64,000 nucleotides of DNA from Deltaproteobacteria bacterium. Lineage in GTDB: Bacteria > Desulfobacterota > Desulfobacteria > Desulfobacterales > Desulfatirhabdiaceae. The stretch lies in the NCBI GenBank assembly GCA_016219185.1, contig JACRBZ010000012.1, forward strand, positions 25,381 to 89,380. The letters are read 5' to 3'. Both the position numbers and the translations under genes were made by a program. This document shows positions 34,694 through 44,272 of this stretch, one piece after another; the stretch's first letter is position 1; each line of letters starts with the position of its first letter. The notes under the pieces are model-generated. The model was not told where the DNA came from, ran no database searches, and saw nothing but the letters and a program-made list of their open reading frames with translations.

Positions 34694-35692
34694 TCAGCAA
34701 ATCAGCATGGATTGGAGGGATTCGGGCCGCGTGCGGGCTACCCAAAGGGTCGCCTGATCGCCGGGAGATACCACCTCGACAGCCACCTGCATATTTTCCG
34801 ATGCCTTGCTGTAGCCGGCACAGATGGATGCCGCCTGCAGGATCTCGTCGTTTCCCGCCCCTAGGGGAATCAACACGACAGGGCCGGGGACCTGCTTTGT
34901 TTTTAAAACCATATCCCGTGACGGATCTTGGTAATCCAGAATGGCGGTATTATCCTGAAGCGTCCGGCCCACAATGATTTTCAACCGTGTGTTCAGGCGG
35001 ATATGCCGGCCATATTTGAGCAGGTGAAGCGCATTTTCCGTGCAGTCCGCCCCATGGTCAAAAAGATCTTTCAGGCGGTTGCTATAAACCGTTTCCGTCA
35101 GAAGGCATCCGCCCGCTGGCGCCGGATAATCGGAAATCCCCCACTCCCTGGCAAGCTGAATCTGCGGTTTCCGGGATCTGCCGGAAAGCCCCAGCAGCAG
35201 CCGGCGGTCCACAAGCCCTTTTTTTTCAGAAAGGGACTCTTCCAGGAGCTTTGCACTCAGCGGCCGGACAATCACTTCCCGGCATCCGGAATGCTTTTCA
35301 ACATAGCGAAGCGATGAGCGGGTCTGCGACATGGGACGCTGTCCCAGCACTTCACCGCTGAAAAGAAAATCCATCTGCCTGCCTTTCATCACTTCACCGG
35401 CCAGGCGAAACATGAGGGCATGACAATCCATGCAGGGATTCATGTGCTGCCCGTAACCGCAAGGGGGATCGCGGAGCATTTCCAGATAGGACCGGGTAAT
35501 ATTTTGAACGATCAGCGGAATCCGGAGCCGGGCAGAGGCTCGGCGCGCTTTCTCCGATGAAAAAAACGGGGTTTCAAAACTGATCCACTCAACGCTAATC
35601 CCTTGATTTCTCAGAACCACTGCCGAGAGAATGCTGTCGAGTCCGCCGGAACAAAGTCCCAATGCCCGGACTTTATTTTCATGATTATTCAT
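34694..35692 (-). CDS. PP-loop ATPase, tRNA-thiolation-like
   Basis: 332 residues. The N-terminal PP-loop ALGLCSGGLDSILSAVVLR marks an ATP pyrophosphatase that adenylates tRNA or another substrate, as in MnmA and ThiI. Further features are PCGYGQHMNPCMDCH, a Cys pair region like the MnmA persulfide site, and FLFSGEVLGQRPMSQ. Length and C-terminus (about 200-330, of another fold) differ from MnmA and ThiI, so the exact modification is unknown. It runs divergently from nth, with 14 nt between the start codons. Confidence 0.8.
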   Translation of the reverse strand: MNNHENKVRALGLCSGGLDSILSAVVLRNQGISVEWISFETPFFSSEKARRASARLRIPLIVQNITRSYLEMLRDPPCGYGQHMNPCMDCHALMFRLAGEVMKGRQMDFLFSGEVLGQRPMSQTRSSLRYVEKHSGCREVIVRPLSAKLLEESLSEKKGLVDRRLLLGLSGRSRKPQIQLAREWGISDYPAPAGGCLLTETVYSNRLKDLFDHGADCTENALHLLKYGRHIRLNTRLKIIVGRTLQDNTAILDYQDPSRDMVLKTKQVPGPVVLIPLGAGNDEILQAASICAGYSKASENMQVAVEVVSPGDQATLWVARTRPESLQSMLIC

Positions 35693-35706
35693 GGTATGGT
35701 CTCAAT

Positions 35707-36366
35707 ATGAGTTCATCGATCATGACACTGAAAGAAAAAGCCAACAAAATACGTCAGATACTAAGTACCGCCTATCCCGATGTCAAGACGCAACTGGATT
35801 TTAAGACCCCGTTTCAGCTTCTGGTGGCCACCATCTTATCGGCCCAGTGCACGGACAAGCAGGTTAACCAGGTAACGCCGGCCCTTTTTCTCCGGCTATC
35901 CACCCCGCAGGATTTTGCCGAAGCCGACATCGAGACCATCGAAGCGCTGATTCGTCCGACCGGGTTCTATCACAACAAGGCCAGAAATATCCGGCTCTGT
36001 TCCGAAATGCTGGTTGACCGGTTTCACGGCAGGGTGCCCGATACACTGGAGGAACTCATTCAACTGGCCGGTGTGGGACGGAAAACAGCCAATGTGGTTC
36101 TGGGCGCTGCTTTCGGAAAACCCGGAATTGTGGTGGACACCCATGTGGCCCGCATATCCAGACGCCTGGGGCTTACCGGGAACCAGGACCCTGAAAAAAT
36201 CGAAAGGGATCTGATGGCGCTCATTCCCAAAAAATCCTGGAATGCGTTTTGCTTGCGCTTGATTTATTTTGGCAGAGAGATCTGCAAGGCCAGAAGGCCC
36301 GGATGCCCGTCATGCCCCCTTCTGCATCTGTGCCCATTTGGTGCCGAAAACACCGGTGCCCGATAA
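35707..36366 (+). CDS. nth: Endonuclease III
   Basis: DNA glycosylase/AP lyase that removes oxidised pyrimidines. 219 residues with the helix-hairpin-helix LAGVGRKTANVVL (catalytic Lys), catalytic Asp in VDTHVAR, and the C-terminal [4Fe-4S] cluster C-x6-C-x2-C-x5-C (CKARRPGCPSCPLLHLC). ATG at 35707 chosen over one at 35722 and over longer frames that overlap the divergent PP-loop gene. Confidence 0.96.
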   Translation: MSSSIMTLKEKANKIRQILSTAYPDVKTQLDFKTPFQLLVATILSAQCTDKQVNQVTPALFLRLSTPQDFAEADIETIEALIRPTGFYHNKARNIRLCSEMLVDRFHGRVPDTLEELIQLAGVGRKTANVVLGAAFGKPGIVVDTHVARISRRLGLTGNQDPEKIERDLMALIPKKSWNAFCLRLIYFGREICKARRPGCPSCPLLHLCPFGAENTGAR

Positions 36367-36397
36367 AACGAAATGACTTGGCAAAAATGAGGAAACG

Positions 36398-36730
36398 ATG
36401 GATGTGAAACAGGTTGCATCGCAACTCGGGCTGGAAGAAGACGATATTTATGATGTGCTGGAGCTGTTTATCCAGACAGCCCCTTCCGATCTGACGAAAA
36501 TGGCAACGGGCTTAAACAAACAGGACACGGTTCAGATAGGAGAGGCGGCTCATTCCCTGAAAGGGTCTACCGGCGCCCTGGGGCTTATGGACATCTCCAA
36601 TCACGCGCAACTTATCATGAAGCAGTCCCGTGAAAAAAATATTGAAGATTTGATCCGAACGGTTCCGCGGTTTCTGAACCAAATGAAGGACTTGCTCGTG
36701 GAACTTGAGCAGGTCCTTAAAAACAGATGA
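36398..36730 (+). CDS. Hpt (histidine phosphotransfer) protein
   Basis: 110 residues, one four-helix Hpt domain with the phospho-accepting His52 in EAAHSLKGSTGALG. It shuttles phosphate between a sensor kinase and a response regulator. The next gene, 123 nt downstream, encodes a PilB-like ATPase that carries a response-regulator domain, an obvious candidate receiver. No kinase is in the window. Confidence 0.9.
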   Translation: MDVKQVASQLGLEEDDIYDVLELFIQTAPSDLTKMATGLNKQDTVQIGEAAHSLKGSTGALGLMDISNHAQLIMKQSREKNIEDLIRTVPRFLNQMKDLLVELEQVLKNR

Positions 36731-36853
36731 AGTCACCACCAAAGTCCTGCCTGGAACCCCTTGATCTATTGATTGTGAAAGGGTATAGAAAGATGTGAGA
36801 TAATTAGTCACGCTGCTATGCCCCTTCTCGAATGTTAACGAGGCAATCACCCC

Positions 36854-39097
36854 ATGAGCACACCGACGGAAAATACACCCAAAGCTCCGCTGAAACGGAA
36901 AAAACTGGGAGAGCTGTTGTTTCAGGCAAATCTGATTGACCAGAAAACCTTGGAAAATGCCCTGGAAATCCAGAAAACCCAGAAAAAGAAAATAGGTCAA
37001 ATCCTCGTGGATCTGGGGGTTACCGATGATGAAAAAATTGCAAAAGCACTGGCCAGCCAGCTTAAAATTCCCTTTCTTCGACTGAACGCTGTGCAAATTC
37101 CAAAGGAAGTGATTGATCTTGTGCCTCAGGACATGGCGGAAAATTACCTGCTGCTTCCGGTCAAGGTGATCAAGAAACAACTGGTCATTGCCATGGCCAA
37201 CCCTCTGGAGTTTTATGCCCTGGACGATCTGCGGTTTATCACCCAGATGAGCATTTTCGTGACGGTTGCCCCCCAGAGCGACATCCTGTCCGCCATTCAA
37301 AAATTCTATCCCATACAAAGCCTTAACAGGCAACTGGGCCCGGATATGGGGTTTAGCGAAAACATTGAGATTGTCGGGCAGGCCAAGGAAAAAGAACACA
37401 ATCTTCAGGATCTGCTGAATTTAACCGAACTGCCGCCGGTGGTGCGTTTTACCAATACCGTCCTTGCGGATGCCATCAAAATGAAAGCCAGCGACGTTCA
37501 CATTGAACCCCAGAAAGATAACGTGGTCATCCGTTACCGGATTGACGGCATCATGCGGGAAATCATGCAGATCGACAAACAGATTCATCTGTCTCTGGTA
37601 TCCCGAATCAAGATCATCTCCAACATGGATATTTCAATTCGCCGTAAACCGCAGGACGGCAGAGCCCAGGTCAAGATGGGTGGTTCCCGTTTCGACCTTC
37701 GGATTTCCACGCTTCCGGCATCTTACGGGGAAAAAGTGACCATCCGTATTTTGAATCCCAATGCCGGAGGCATGGCAATTGAGGAGCTGGGGTTTTCTGA
37801 AAAAGATCTTCGACATTTTATCGAGTCCATTGACAGACCCCAGGGAATCATTCTGGTAACGGGTCCAACGGGCAGCGGCAAATCCTCGACCTTATACACG
37901 GCGCTGAAACGCCTGAATTCTTCCAAGGTCAACATCGTCACGGTTGAAGATCCCGTGGAGTTTGATATCGCGGGAATCAATCAGGTACAGATCAATCCCA
38001 AGGCAGGGGTCACTTTTGCGGATGGTCTGAGATCCATTTTAAGACAGGATCCGGACATTGTCATGGTGGGTGAAATCCGGGATGCTGAAACCGCAAAAAT
38101 TGCGTTTCAGGCAGCCCAGACCGGACATCTCGTACTTTCCACCCTTCACACCAATGATGCGGCATCTGCGGTCACCCGGCTCCTGGACATGGGCGTTGAT
38201 TCTTTTGTCATCGCGGATTCCCTGATCGCCGTGATCGGGCAACGCCTGGTCCGGGGGATTTGTAAAAAATGCAAAATTCCAGACCCTTTGACCCCACAGA
38301 TTTTTGAGCAACTGGAGTCCGTCATCAAACCGGACCGCACCAAGAAATTCTGGAAAGGCGCCGGCTGCGAAGCCTGTCAGTATTCCGGATACACGGGAAG
38401 AATCGGGATATTTGAGGTCTTGATGATCACCCCGGCCATCAAGGAAATCCTTTCATCAAATGTTGCCGCGGTAACCATCAAGAAAGCGGCGGAGAAGGAT
38501 GGCTTTACAACGCTGAGCATGGATGGAATTACCAAGGCATTTTCGAGCCTGACCACGATTGAGGAAGTCTTTCGCGTGGCACCGCCGGAGTATGACGATA
38601 CCGCCCAGGAAACTTTAGACAGGGCCATGGAAAGCCGTGAGCCTGTCTCAGACTCAATCGAACGCGAAGCGCACAAACCGGAGCCGCCATCATCCATTGG
38701 CAGCATTCGTCCGGAAAAAATCCTGATCGTGGATGACAACCCGGTTATATTACAGATTCTCAAAAATATCCTTGAGTCCCAGAATTATCAGACCGTGTCC
38801 GCCAACAACGGCATTGATGCCCTGAAGATCGCGGTTCAGCAAAAGCCGAATCTCATTATAACCGATTACATGATGCCGGAAATGGATGGCATGGCGCTGA
38901 TCAACAAACTCAAGTCCCAGCTTACTACCCGTTTTATTCCCGTTGTCATGTTGACCGCAAAGGATGAAGTGGATGCCGAGGTGGATGTCATCAACGCCGG
39001 GGCGGATGATTATCTGACCAAGCCGGTCAATCCCAAACGGCTCATTGTGCGAATCAACCGGCTTCTCAACCGCCCGTCCGTTGAGACTGAGTGTTAA
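36854..39097 (+). CDS. PilB/GspE-type secretion ATPase fused to a response-regulator domain
   Basis: 747 residues: N-terminal GspE_N domain (about 15-160; RKKLGELLFQANLIDQKTLE), type II/IV pilus ATPase with Walker A GPTGSGKS (337-344), Asp box, Walker B DIVMVGE (401-407), His box, and four Zn Cys (470, 473, 505, 508). A linker (580-620) leads to a REC domain (622-738) with LIITDYMMPEMDG, phospho-acceptor Asp671, and Lys723. Normal PilB/GspE ends before the REC domain, at about 560-570 residues. Phosphorylation could switch pilus extension or secretion. No other pilus gene is nearby. The intergenic space from hpt is 123 nt. Confidence 0.94.
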   Translation: MSTPTENTPKAPLKRKKLGELLFQANLIDQKTLENALEIQKTQKKKIGQILVDLGVTDDEKIAKALASQLKIPFLRLNAVQIPKEVIDLVPQDMAENYLLLPVKVIKKQLVIAMANPLEFYALDDLRFITQMSIFVTVAPQSDILSAIQKFYPIQSLNRQLGPDMGFSENIEIVGQAKEKEHNLQDLLNLTELPPVVRFTNTVLADAIKMKASDVHIEPQKDNVVIRYRIDGIMREIMQIDKQIHLSLVSRIKIISNMDISIRRKPQDGRAQVKMGGSRFDLRISTLPASYGEKVTIRILNPNAGGMAIEELGFSEKDLRHFIESIDRPQGIILVTGPTGSGKSSTLYTALKRLNSSKVNIVTVEDPVEFDIAGINQVQINPKAGVTFADGLRSILRQDPDIVMVGEIRDAETAKIAFQAAQTGHLVLSTLHTNDAASAVTRLLDMGVDSFVIADSLIAVIGQRLVRGICKKCKIPDPLTPQIFEQLESVIKPDRTKKFWKGAGCEACQYSGYTGRIGIFEVLMITPAIKEILSSNVAAVTIKKAAEKDGFTTLSMDGITKAFSSLTTIEEVFRVAPPEYDDTAQETLDRAMESREPVSDSIEREAHKPEPPSSIGSIRPEKILIVDDNPVILQILKNILESQNYQTVSANNGIDALKIAVQQKPNLIITDYMMPEMDGMALINKLKSQLTTRFIPVVMLTAKDEVDAEVDVINAGADDYLTKPVNPKRLIVRINRLLNRPSVETEC

Positions 39098-39106
39098 TTG
39101 TGATAC

Positions 39107-40804
39107 TTAGAGTTTCCCCTTTCTGATAATGGCAACCAGAAGCCATATTCCCATCAGGGCAGCCGCAATAAAGCCGATGAAACCGATAAAGGATATGCCG
39201 TAAACCAGCGGCGGGGTTTCGGAAATGACGATGAGGGCCGAGCCGATAATCAGGGCCGCAATGATGATGGAAAAAGCAATCCGGTTGCTGATCTGATCCT
39301 GGGTGGCAAGCAGGGTGTTCAGTCCCGTCTGTTCGATTTTGATTGTCAGCTTCTGCTGGCGGATCAACCGGCTGATTTCTAGAATATCCTGTGGAAACTG
39401 GCCCAGAAATCCCATGAGCTGGGAAGCAAGCTGCAGCACATCCCCGGCAATCCGGTCCGGATGCAGGCGGGCGAGCTTGACTTTTCGAATATAGGGGGCT
39501 GCGTGAGAAACCATGTCGAATTCCGGATCCAGCGCCAGCGCAATCCCTTCCACGGTCCCCAGGGCTTTTAACATGAGAAAAATGTCCGCCGGAATCCGGA
39601 GGGCATGAATTGCGGAAATCTCCAGAAGTTGCTGAAGCAGCCTGCCGATTTTGATGTCCCTGAGGGGCTTGTAAAGATGCTGCCCCATAAATTCCGAAAT
39701 ATCTTTTTCAAATTCTCTCAGGTCAGGCTCCGAATCCCATTCGGTAATCCTCAGCAGCACCTGAACGGCCCGGGACGAATGATGGTGAACAATGCTGTCC
39801 ACCAGTTCCACAAAATCTTCGCGGGTTTTTTGATCCACGGTTCCGACCATTCCGAAATCCAGAAGACAGATCACATTTCCCGGAAGCGCGTAAATGTTGC
39901 CGGGATGGGGGTCGGCATGAAAAAAACCGTATTGAAATATCTGCTTCAGACAGACATCCGCCCCCCTGACGGTCAAAAGCCTGCGATCCAGGCCCGCCTT
40001 TTCGATGGCATCGACATTTGTGATCTTGATGCCTTCAACCATCTCCATGGTCAGCACCGCCGGGCTGGATTTATCGCGAAACACCTTGGGAATATACACG
40101 GATGGATCATTCAGAAACATGGCGGCGATCCGCTCCATGCTGGCCGCTTCGATCGTAAAATCGATTTCGTTTTCCAGAACCTTTGTGAACTCTTCCACGA
40201 TGCGAACGGGCCGATGCAGCGCAAATTCTTCGATATGGCGCTCCATGAGGGTGGCCAGGTGAAGCATGATTTCCAGATCAACCTCGATGATCCGTTTGAT
40301 GCCCGGACGCTGAACCTTGACCGCCAGGATTTCACCATCGCTTGAGCCTGCCCGGTAAACCTGGGCAATGGAAGCGGAAGCCACCGGCGTTTTATCCAGA
40401 AATTCAAAAAGCGCATCAAAGGGAACGCCGAATTCGGATAGAATAATTTTTTCGGTTTCATCGAAACTGAACGGCGGCACATTGTCCTGAAGCCGGGTGA
40501 GCTCGGTGACAAATTCCGCGGGAATCAGATCCGGGCGGGTGGAAAGCACCTGACCCAGCTTGATATACGTTGGCCCCAGCTCTTCAATGGCCATTCGAAT
40601 TCTTTCGGCACGGGAGAGTTTTTCCATGCGATCCCCCCGGTTTTTCGAAATCATCTGCAGGCCGATATCCAGATACTGATCGATCTTGAGAAGCTCGATG
40701 ATTTCGCCGAACCCGTAGCTGAACAGGATGCCAAGAATCTGGCGATACCGGTTCAGGTGCCGGTAGGTTCTGCCCAGAACTCCGATTTTTCGAATGCTCA
40801 GCAT
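39107..40804 (-). CDS. UbiB/ABC1/AarF atypical kinase
   Basis: 565 residues of the UbiB family, which has a protein-kinase-like fold and ATPase activity and supports quinone synthesis or export of lipids. Visible are the Ala-rich loop PVASASIAQVYRA, KVQRPG (nucleotide Lys), the catalytic HADPHPGNIYALPGN and LLDFGMVG, and two C-terminal membrane helices (about 500-560). I start at ATG 40804 (MLSIRKIGVLGRTY), with AGGCGGGG upstream, not at the longer frame to 40984 that overlaps fabH. fabH lies 28 nt upstream, so the pair is co-transcribed. Confidence 0.92.
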   Translation of the reverse strand: MLSIRKIGVLGRTYRHLNRYRQILGILFSYGFGEIIELLKIDQYLDIGLQMISKNRGDRMEKLSRAERIRMAIEELGPTYIKLGQVLSTRPDLIPAEFVTELTRLQDNVPPFSFDETEKIILSEFGVPFDALFEFLDKTPVASASIAQVYRAGSSDGEILAVKVQRPGIKRIIEVDLEIMLHLATLMERHIEEFALHRPVRIVEEFTKVLENEIDFTIEAASMERIAAMFLNDPSVYIPKVFRDKSSPAVLTMEMVEGIKITNVDAIEKAGLDRRLLTVRGADVCLKQIFQYGFFHADPHPGNIYALPGNVICLLDFGMVGTVDQKTREDFVELVDSIVHHHSSRAVQVLLRITEWDSEPDLREFEKDISEFMGQHLYKPLRDIKIGRLLQQLLEISAIHALRIPADIFLMLKALGTVEGIALALDPEFDMVSHAAPYIRKVKLARLHPDRIAGDVLQLASQLMGFLGQFPQDILEISRLIRQQKLTIKIEQTGLNTLLATQDQISNRIAFSIIIAALIIGSALIVISETPPLVYGISFIGFIGFIAAALMGIWLLVAIIRKGKL

Positions 40805-40832
40805 GGATGAAGACCCCGCCTCAACGCATCGC

Positions 40833-41855
40833 TTACCATCTGAGAAGCACGGCCCCGTATGTAAGGCCGGCGCCAAAAACATCCAGAAGCACGGTCTGAC
40901 CTTTTTGAATGCGCCCGTCCCGGACCGCCTCATCCAGCATGGACGGCACGGTCGCGGACGACGTGTTTCCGTATCGGTCCACATTGACCAGGACTTTTTC
41001 CATGGGCAGATCCAGCCGCTTTGCCACGGCCTCGATGATGCGAAAATTGGCCTGATGGGGAATAAACCAGTCCAGCATGTCAGCCGTCATCTGGTTTTTT
41101 TCCAATGCCTTCATCGCAAAGCCGCTCAGGGTTCTAACGGCAACCTTAAAGATTTCCCGGCCATTCATGTGGATTTTGTTCAGGTTTTGAGGAATCATCT
41201 CCGGTGTCATCGGCAGGGCCGAGCCGCCGGCGGGGATATGAAGCAGTTCCCAGAGCGTGCCGTCAGACAGCAGATGCGTGGAAAGAATGCGATGAGCGGA
41301 TGTTTCCCGCGTTTGCTCGACAATGGCGGCTCCTGCCCCGTCACCGAACAGAATGCAGGATGAGCGATCGCCCCAGTTGATGATGGAGCTGAGGATTTCA
41401 GAGCCGATCACCAAACTGGTCTTGACCTGTCCGGTACGGATGAACTGATCGGCAATGCTCAGCCCGTAAATGAATCCCGAACAGGCGGCATTAAGATCCA
41501 TTCCCCAGGCTTTTGTGGCTCCCAGCTTATGCTGAAGCCAGCAGGCACTTGAGGGAATGATGGTATCCGGCGTACAGGTGGAATAGATGATCTGGTCGAT
41601 GTCGAGAGGGGTTTTTCCAGCCATATCCAAAGCGTTTAACGCAGCCGCAAGGCCAAGGGATGAGTTGTGTTCATCCGAATTCCCCGGCATGGACATGCGT
41701 CTTTCGGCGATGCCGGTTCGTTCCCGTATCCAGGAATCGCTGGTTTCGATTCCGGATTGCGCCAGTTTCTGAGAAATATCCGTGTTTGTGACACGGTTTC
41801 GGGGAAAGGCCGAGCCTGTCCCGGTAATTTTAGCTGCATATTCCAAAGGATTCAC
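40833..41855 (-). CDS. fabH: 3-oxoacyl-ACP synthase III
   Basis: 340 residues, FabH-type: active-site Cys in NAACSGFIYGL (about 120), His in PHQANFRI and Asn in YGNTSSATVP. It condenses acetyl-CoA or another starter with malonyl-ACP. The start is GTG at 41855 with AGGAGG 7 nt upstream. It is separate from the KAS III-like gene at 56134, whose sequence is far more divergent. Following gene: ubiB. Confidence 0.94.
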   Translation of the reverse strand: MNPLEYAAKITGTGSAFPRNRVTNTDISQKLAQSGIETSDSWIRERTGIAERRMSMPGNSDEHNSSLGLAAALNALDMAGKTPLDIDQIIYSTCTPDTIIPSSACWLQHKLGATKAWGMDLNAACSGFIYGLSIADQFIRTGQVKTSLVIGSEILSSIINWGDRSSCILFGDGAGAAIVEQTRETSAHRILSTHLLSDGTLWELLHIPAGGSALPMTPEMIPQNLNKIHMNGREIFKVAVRTLSGFAMKALEKNQMTADMLDWFIPHQANFRIIEAVAKRLDLPMEKVLVNVDRYGNTSSATVPSMLDEAVRDGRIQKGQTVLLDVFGAGLTYGAVLLRW

Positions 41856-42082
41856 TTACCTCCTGTTGTTAATAACCGCTTAAATTGAGGATTGATGGCT
41901 GAAATGCATCCAATTCATGCCTGAATTCTTCAGCCTTCCGTCTTTGGCCCGTATGCCTGTTTTATAGTAGGCCAAATGGATTCAGGTGTCAATTCCCGTC
42001 CCGCCTGACTGTATTCGGCCATGATCGAACAGACTTGATTCTCATACATTTTATCCCTTGACGACCGCATGATTATCGTATA

Positions 42083-42098
42083 TCGTAAAATTACGATG
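42083..42098 (+). promoter_or_regulatory. ArsR-type operator upstream of arsR-hgcAB
   Basis: Palindrome ATCGTAA-AA-TTACGAT, 15 nt before the arsR-like start codon, with another ATCGTA half site at about 42076-42081. Such 7-2-7 palindromes over the promoter are typical autoregulatory sites of ArsR/SmtB repressors. Confidence 0.7.
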
Positions 42099-42112
42099 AA
42101 TAGGGAGCCAAC

Positions 42113-42436
42113 ATGATACAACCTTTCCAGGATCCGGAGGATCAGCTCCCCGGATCGAATGAGACGAATATAGTTGCTTTTGCGCGAATTTGCAAGGCGC
42201 TGGGCCATCCAGCGCGGGTTCGAATCGTCGAGCATCTCCGATCCATGGACCAGTGCATCTGCGGAAAAATCGTGGATATTCTGCCGCTGGCGCAATCAAC
42301 GGTCAGTCAGCACCTGAAGTGTTTAAAAAATGCCGGATTGATTCAGGGCAATGTGGAAGGGCCCCGAACCTGTTATTGCCTGAACAAGGAAGTGCTGGAA
42401 CAATTCCGGCAGATGGTCGACAAACTAACCCTGTAA
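42113..42436 (+). CDS. ArsR-family metalloregulator of the hgcAB operon
   Basis: 107 residues, winged helix: LGHPARVRIVEHLRSMDQCI then VDILPLAQSTVSQHLKCLKN (recognition helix). Cys in QCICGK at the N-terminal end of the recognition area matches the arsenite-binding CxC site of ArsR; a further Cys at CLKN and in TCYC may add ligands. Released from DNA when the metal(loid) binds, it should derepress itself and hgcAB, which starts 37 nt later. GGGAG precedes the ATG. Confidence 0.9.
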   Translation: MIQPFQDPEDQLPGSNETNIVAFARICKALGHPARVRIVEHLRSMDQCICGKIVDILPLAQSTVSQHLKCLKNAGLIQGNVEGPRTCYCLNKEVLEQFRQMVDKLTL

Positions 42437-42473
42437 TAATTTTGTAAAATCCTTTTTTTTAAGGACTGGAGAA

Positions 42474-43667
42474 ATGAAGATAACCGACTCCTGCACCTGC
42501 CGTCCGGACTGCTGCGCGCCGACCGCACCTGTCGTCCGTGAAATAAAAAGCCCGTTTGTCCCCCTGCCGGCCGCGGAACAAAAAGATATCCCCTGCTGCG
42601 GATCTCCTGTTACAATGGTCTCCAGCCCTTATGAAACGCCGGGATACACCATTTGCCATTTTGTCCGGGATTTTGTGGAAACGCCGGCGGGCCGGATTCC
42701 GGTGGTCCACTCCGGGCTGACCGGACCGGACTGGCTGGGAACCCTCAGGGCCAGGCTGGGAATTTTCCGAAATACCTACAAGGTCGCGCCGGGAATTTAC
42801 AGCACCGGTCACCCGGGTCCCGATTCTCCGGTTCTGGTCACCGCCAATTACAAACTCAGTTTCGATGCCCTTCGCCGGCATCTGGGTTCCGTGGATGCCT
42901 GGATCATGGTCTGCGACACCCGGGGAATCAACGTGTGGTGCGCAGCGGGCAAGGGAACGTTTTCCAGCGAAGAAGTGGCTGATCGCGCGGCCCGCTGCAA
43001 TTTAAAGCAGCTCGTTGGCCACCGGCGCCTGATCCTGCCGCAACTGGCCGCTACCGGCGTATCCGCTCAAAAAGTGAAGCAGCTTTCCGGACTTGAAGTG
43101 GTATGGGGGCCGGTGCGGGCGGAAGACATTGCCCGGTTCCTGGAAGACGGCATGAAGGCGGATGAGAGCATGCGCAGGGTTACGTTTTCACTGCTTGATC
43201 GGCTGGTTCTGACACCGGTTGAGCTGACCCTGCTCGCAAAACCCTTGATCGGGGTTCTGGCTGCCGTGTTTCTGGTTTCAGGCTTTGCGCCCGGATTTTT
43301 TTCTTTTCATGCCGCCTGGGTCCGGGGGCTTTACGCAGCCTATGCCTTTGTTCTTGGCATTTTTTCCGGGGCCGTTGTCATGCCGCTCCTTCTGCCCTGG
43401 ATACCGGGCCTGTCTTTTTCCCTGAAAGGCGGCATTATCGGCCTGGTCTTTGCGGCCCTGTTGCCGAAAGGGCTTTCCGGATTTGAATTTTCGGCACTGA
43501 TGCTGATCGTCATGGCTGTCAGCTCATACCTTGCCATGAATTTTACCGGTTCCACGCCCTTTACATCGCCATCCGGCGTGGAAAAAGAGATGCGCATTGC
43601 CATTCCCCTTCAGGCGATTGCCATGCTGGCCGCAGCCGTGCTGTGGATACTCACCCCATTTGTATGA
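42474..43667 (+). CDS. hgcA: HgcA, corrinoid mercury methyltransferase
   Basis: 397 residues. The signature NVWCAAGKG (153-161), with the cobalt-ligating Cys156, is specific to HgcA, the corrinoid protein that methylates Hg(II) to methylmercury with a CH3-Co(III) intermediate. C-terminal membrane domain of five helices (about 250-395). An N-terminal extension holds a Cys-rich stretch SCTCRPDCCAPTAP (6-18), plus CCGS at 41-44, so the protein is some 60 residues longer than the usual one; the extra Cys could bind metal. AGGACTGGAG precedes the ATG. hgcB starts 13 nt after its stop. Confidence 0.96.
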   Translation: MKITDSCTCRPDCCAPTAPVVREIKSPFVPLPAAEQKDIPCCGSPVTMVSSPYETPGYTICHFVRDFVETPAGRIPVVHSGLTGPDWLGTLRARLGIFRNTYKVAPGIYSTGHPGPDSPVLVTANYKLSFDALRRHLGSVDAWIMVCDTRGINVWCAAGKGTFSSEEVADRAARCNLKQLVGHRRLILPQLAATGVSAQKVKQLSGLEVVWGPVRAEDIARFLEDGMKADESMRRVTFSLLDRLVLTPVELTLLAKPLIGVLAAVFLVSGFAPGFFSFHAAWVRGLYAAYAFVLGIFSGAVVMPLLLPWIPGLSFSLKGGIIGLVFAALLPKGLSGFEFSALMLIVMAVSSYLAMNFTGSTPFTSPSGVEKEMRIAIPLQAIAMLAAAVLWILTPFV

Positions 43668-43680
43668 AAAGGATTTTATC

Positions 43681-43971
43681 ATGAAAACATTCCGATATCT
43701 GCCGGGAGTTTCAACCCTTTCCCTGGATGCCAAGGTCTGCGTGGGCTGCGGCATGTGTGAAATGGTCTGCCCTCATGGTGTGCTGAAAATAGACAGCAGG
43801 AAAGCCGCCATCGTTGACGTTGACGGATGCATGGAATGCGGGGCCTGTGCCACCAACTGCCCGGTTCATGCCATTTCAGTCACGCCGGGCGTGGGCTGCG
43901 CGGCCTATATCATTCAGACCTGGATCAAGGGCAAGGAAGCCGCCGCGTGCGGGGGAGGTTCGTGCTGCTGA
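43681..43971 (+). CDS. hgcB: HgcB, ferredoxin partner of HgcA
   Basis: 96 residues with two 4Fe-4S motifs (20, 23, 26, 30 and 50, 53, 56, 60), the conserved Cys73 and a terminal Cys pair (95-96), the layout described for HgcB of Pseudodesulfovibrio mercurii ND132. It reduces HgcA's corrinoid to Co(I) and probably passes mercury to it. AAGGA precedes the ATG at 43681. Longer frames into hgcA are unlikely. Confidence 0.95.
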   Translation: MKTFRYLPGVSTLSLDAKVCVGCGMCEMVCPHGVLKIDSRKAAIVDVDGCMECGACATNCPVHAISVTPGVGCAAYIIQTWIKGKEAAACGGGSCC

Positions 43972-44272
43972 AGTCGATTGCCTGGACCCTGCGTAGCGAT
44001 GACTGGATCATCCCCGTCATTCTTTATGCCAGACCTTGCTCTCGGCCAACTACCTTCATGGCAGCTACGCATCTTCTTCAAGTGAATTGCTATCAGAATT
44101 TTTGAAGACCACATATAAAAATATAAAAGGCGTCACTACTGTCATCCTATTGCCATCCTGATTTCATGACTTTTTCTCTAACTTTTCCCGAAGAGGGATT
44201 GATCATTGTGTGATGCATACGGAGGGTAGTAAAATATCATTACCTTGAAACAATAAGGCAAAGGGGGTTGTT
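43972..44272. other. Intergenic region after hgcB
   Basis: About 300 bp with no clear gene or hairpin terminator. AT content rises toward the next gene. Confidence 0.5.

Noticed and set aside
40833..41855. fabH as part of the KS/ACP pathway
   Set aside because: It is 15 kb away, coupled to ubiB, and of housekeeping type.
42210..42230. tRNA T-loop-like GGTTCGAATC
   Set aside because: It is inside the arsR-like gene in frame (ARVRIVEH), with no cloverleaf around it.
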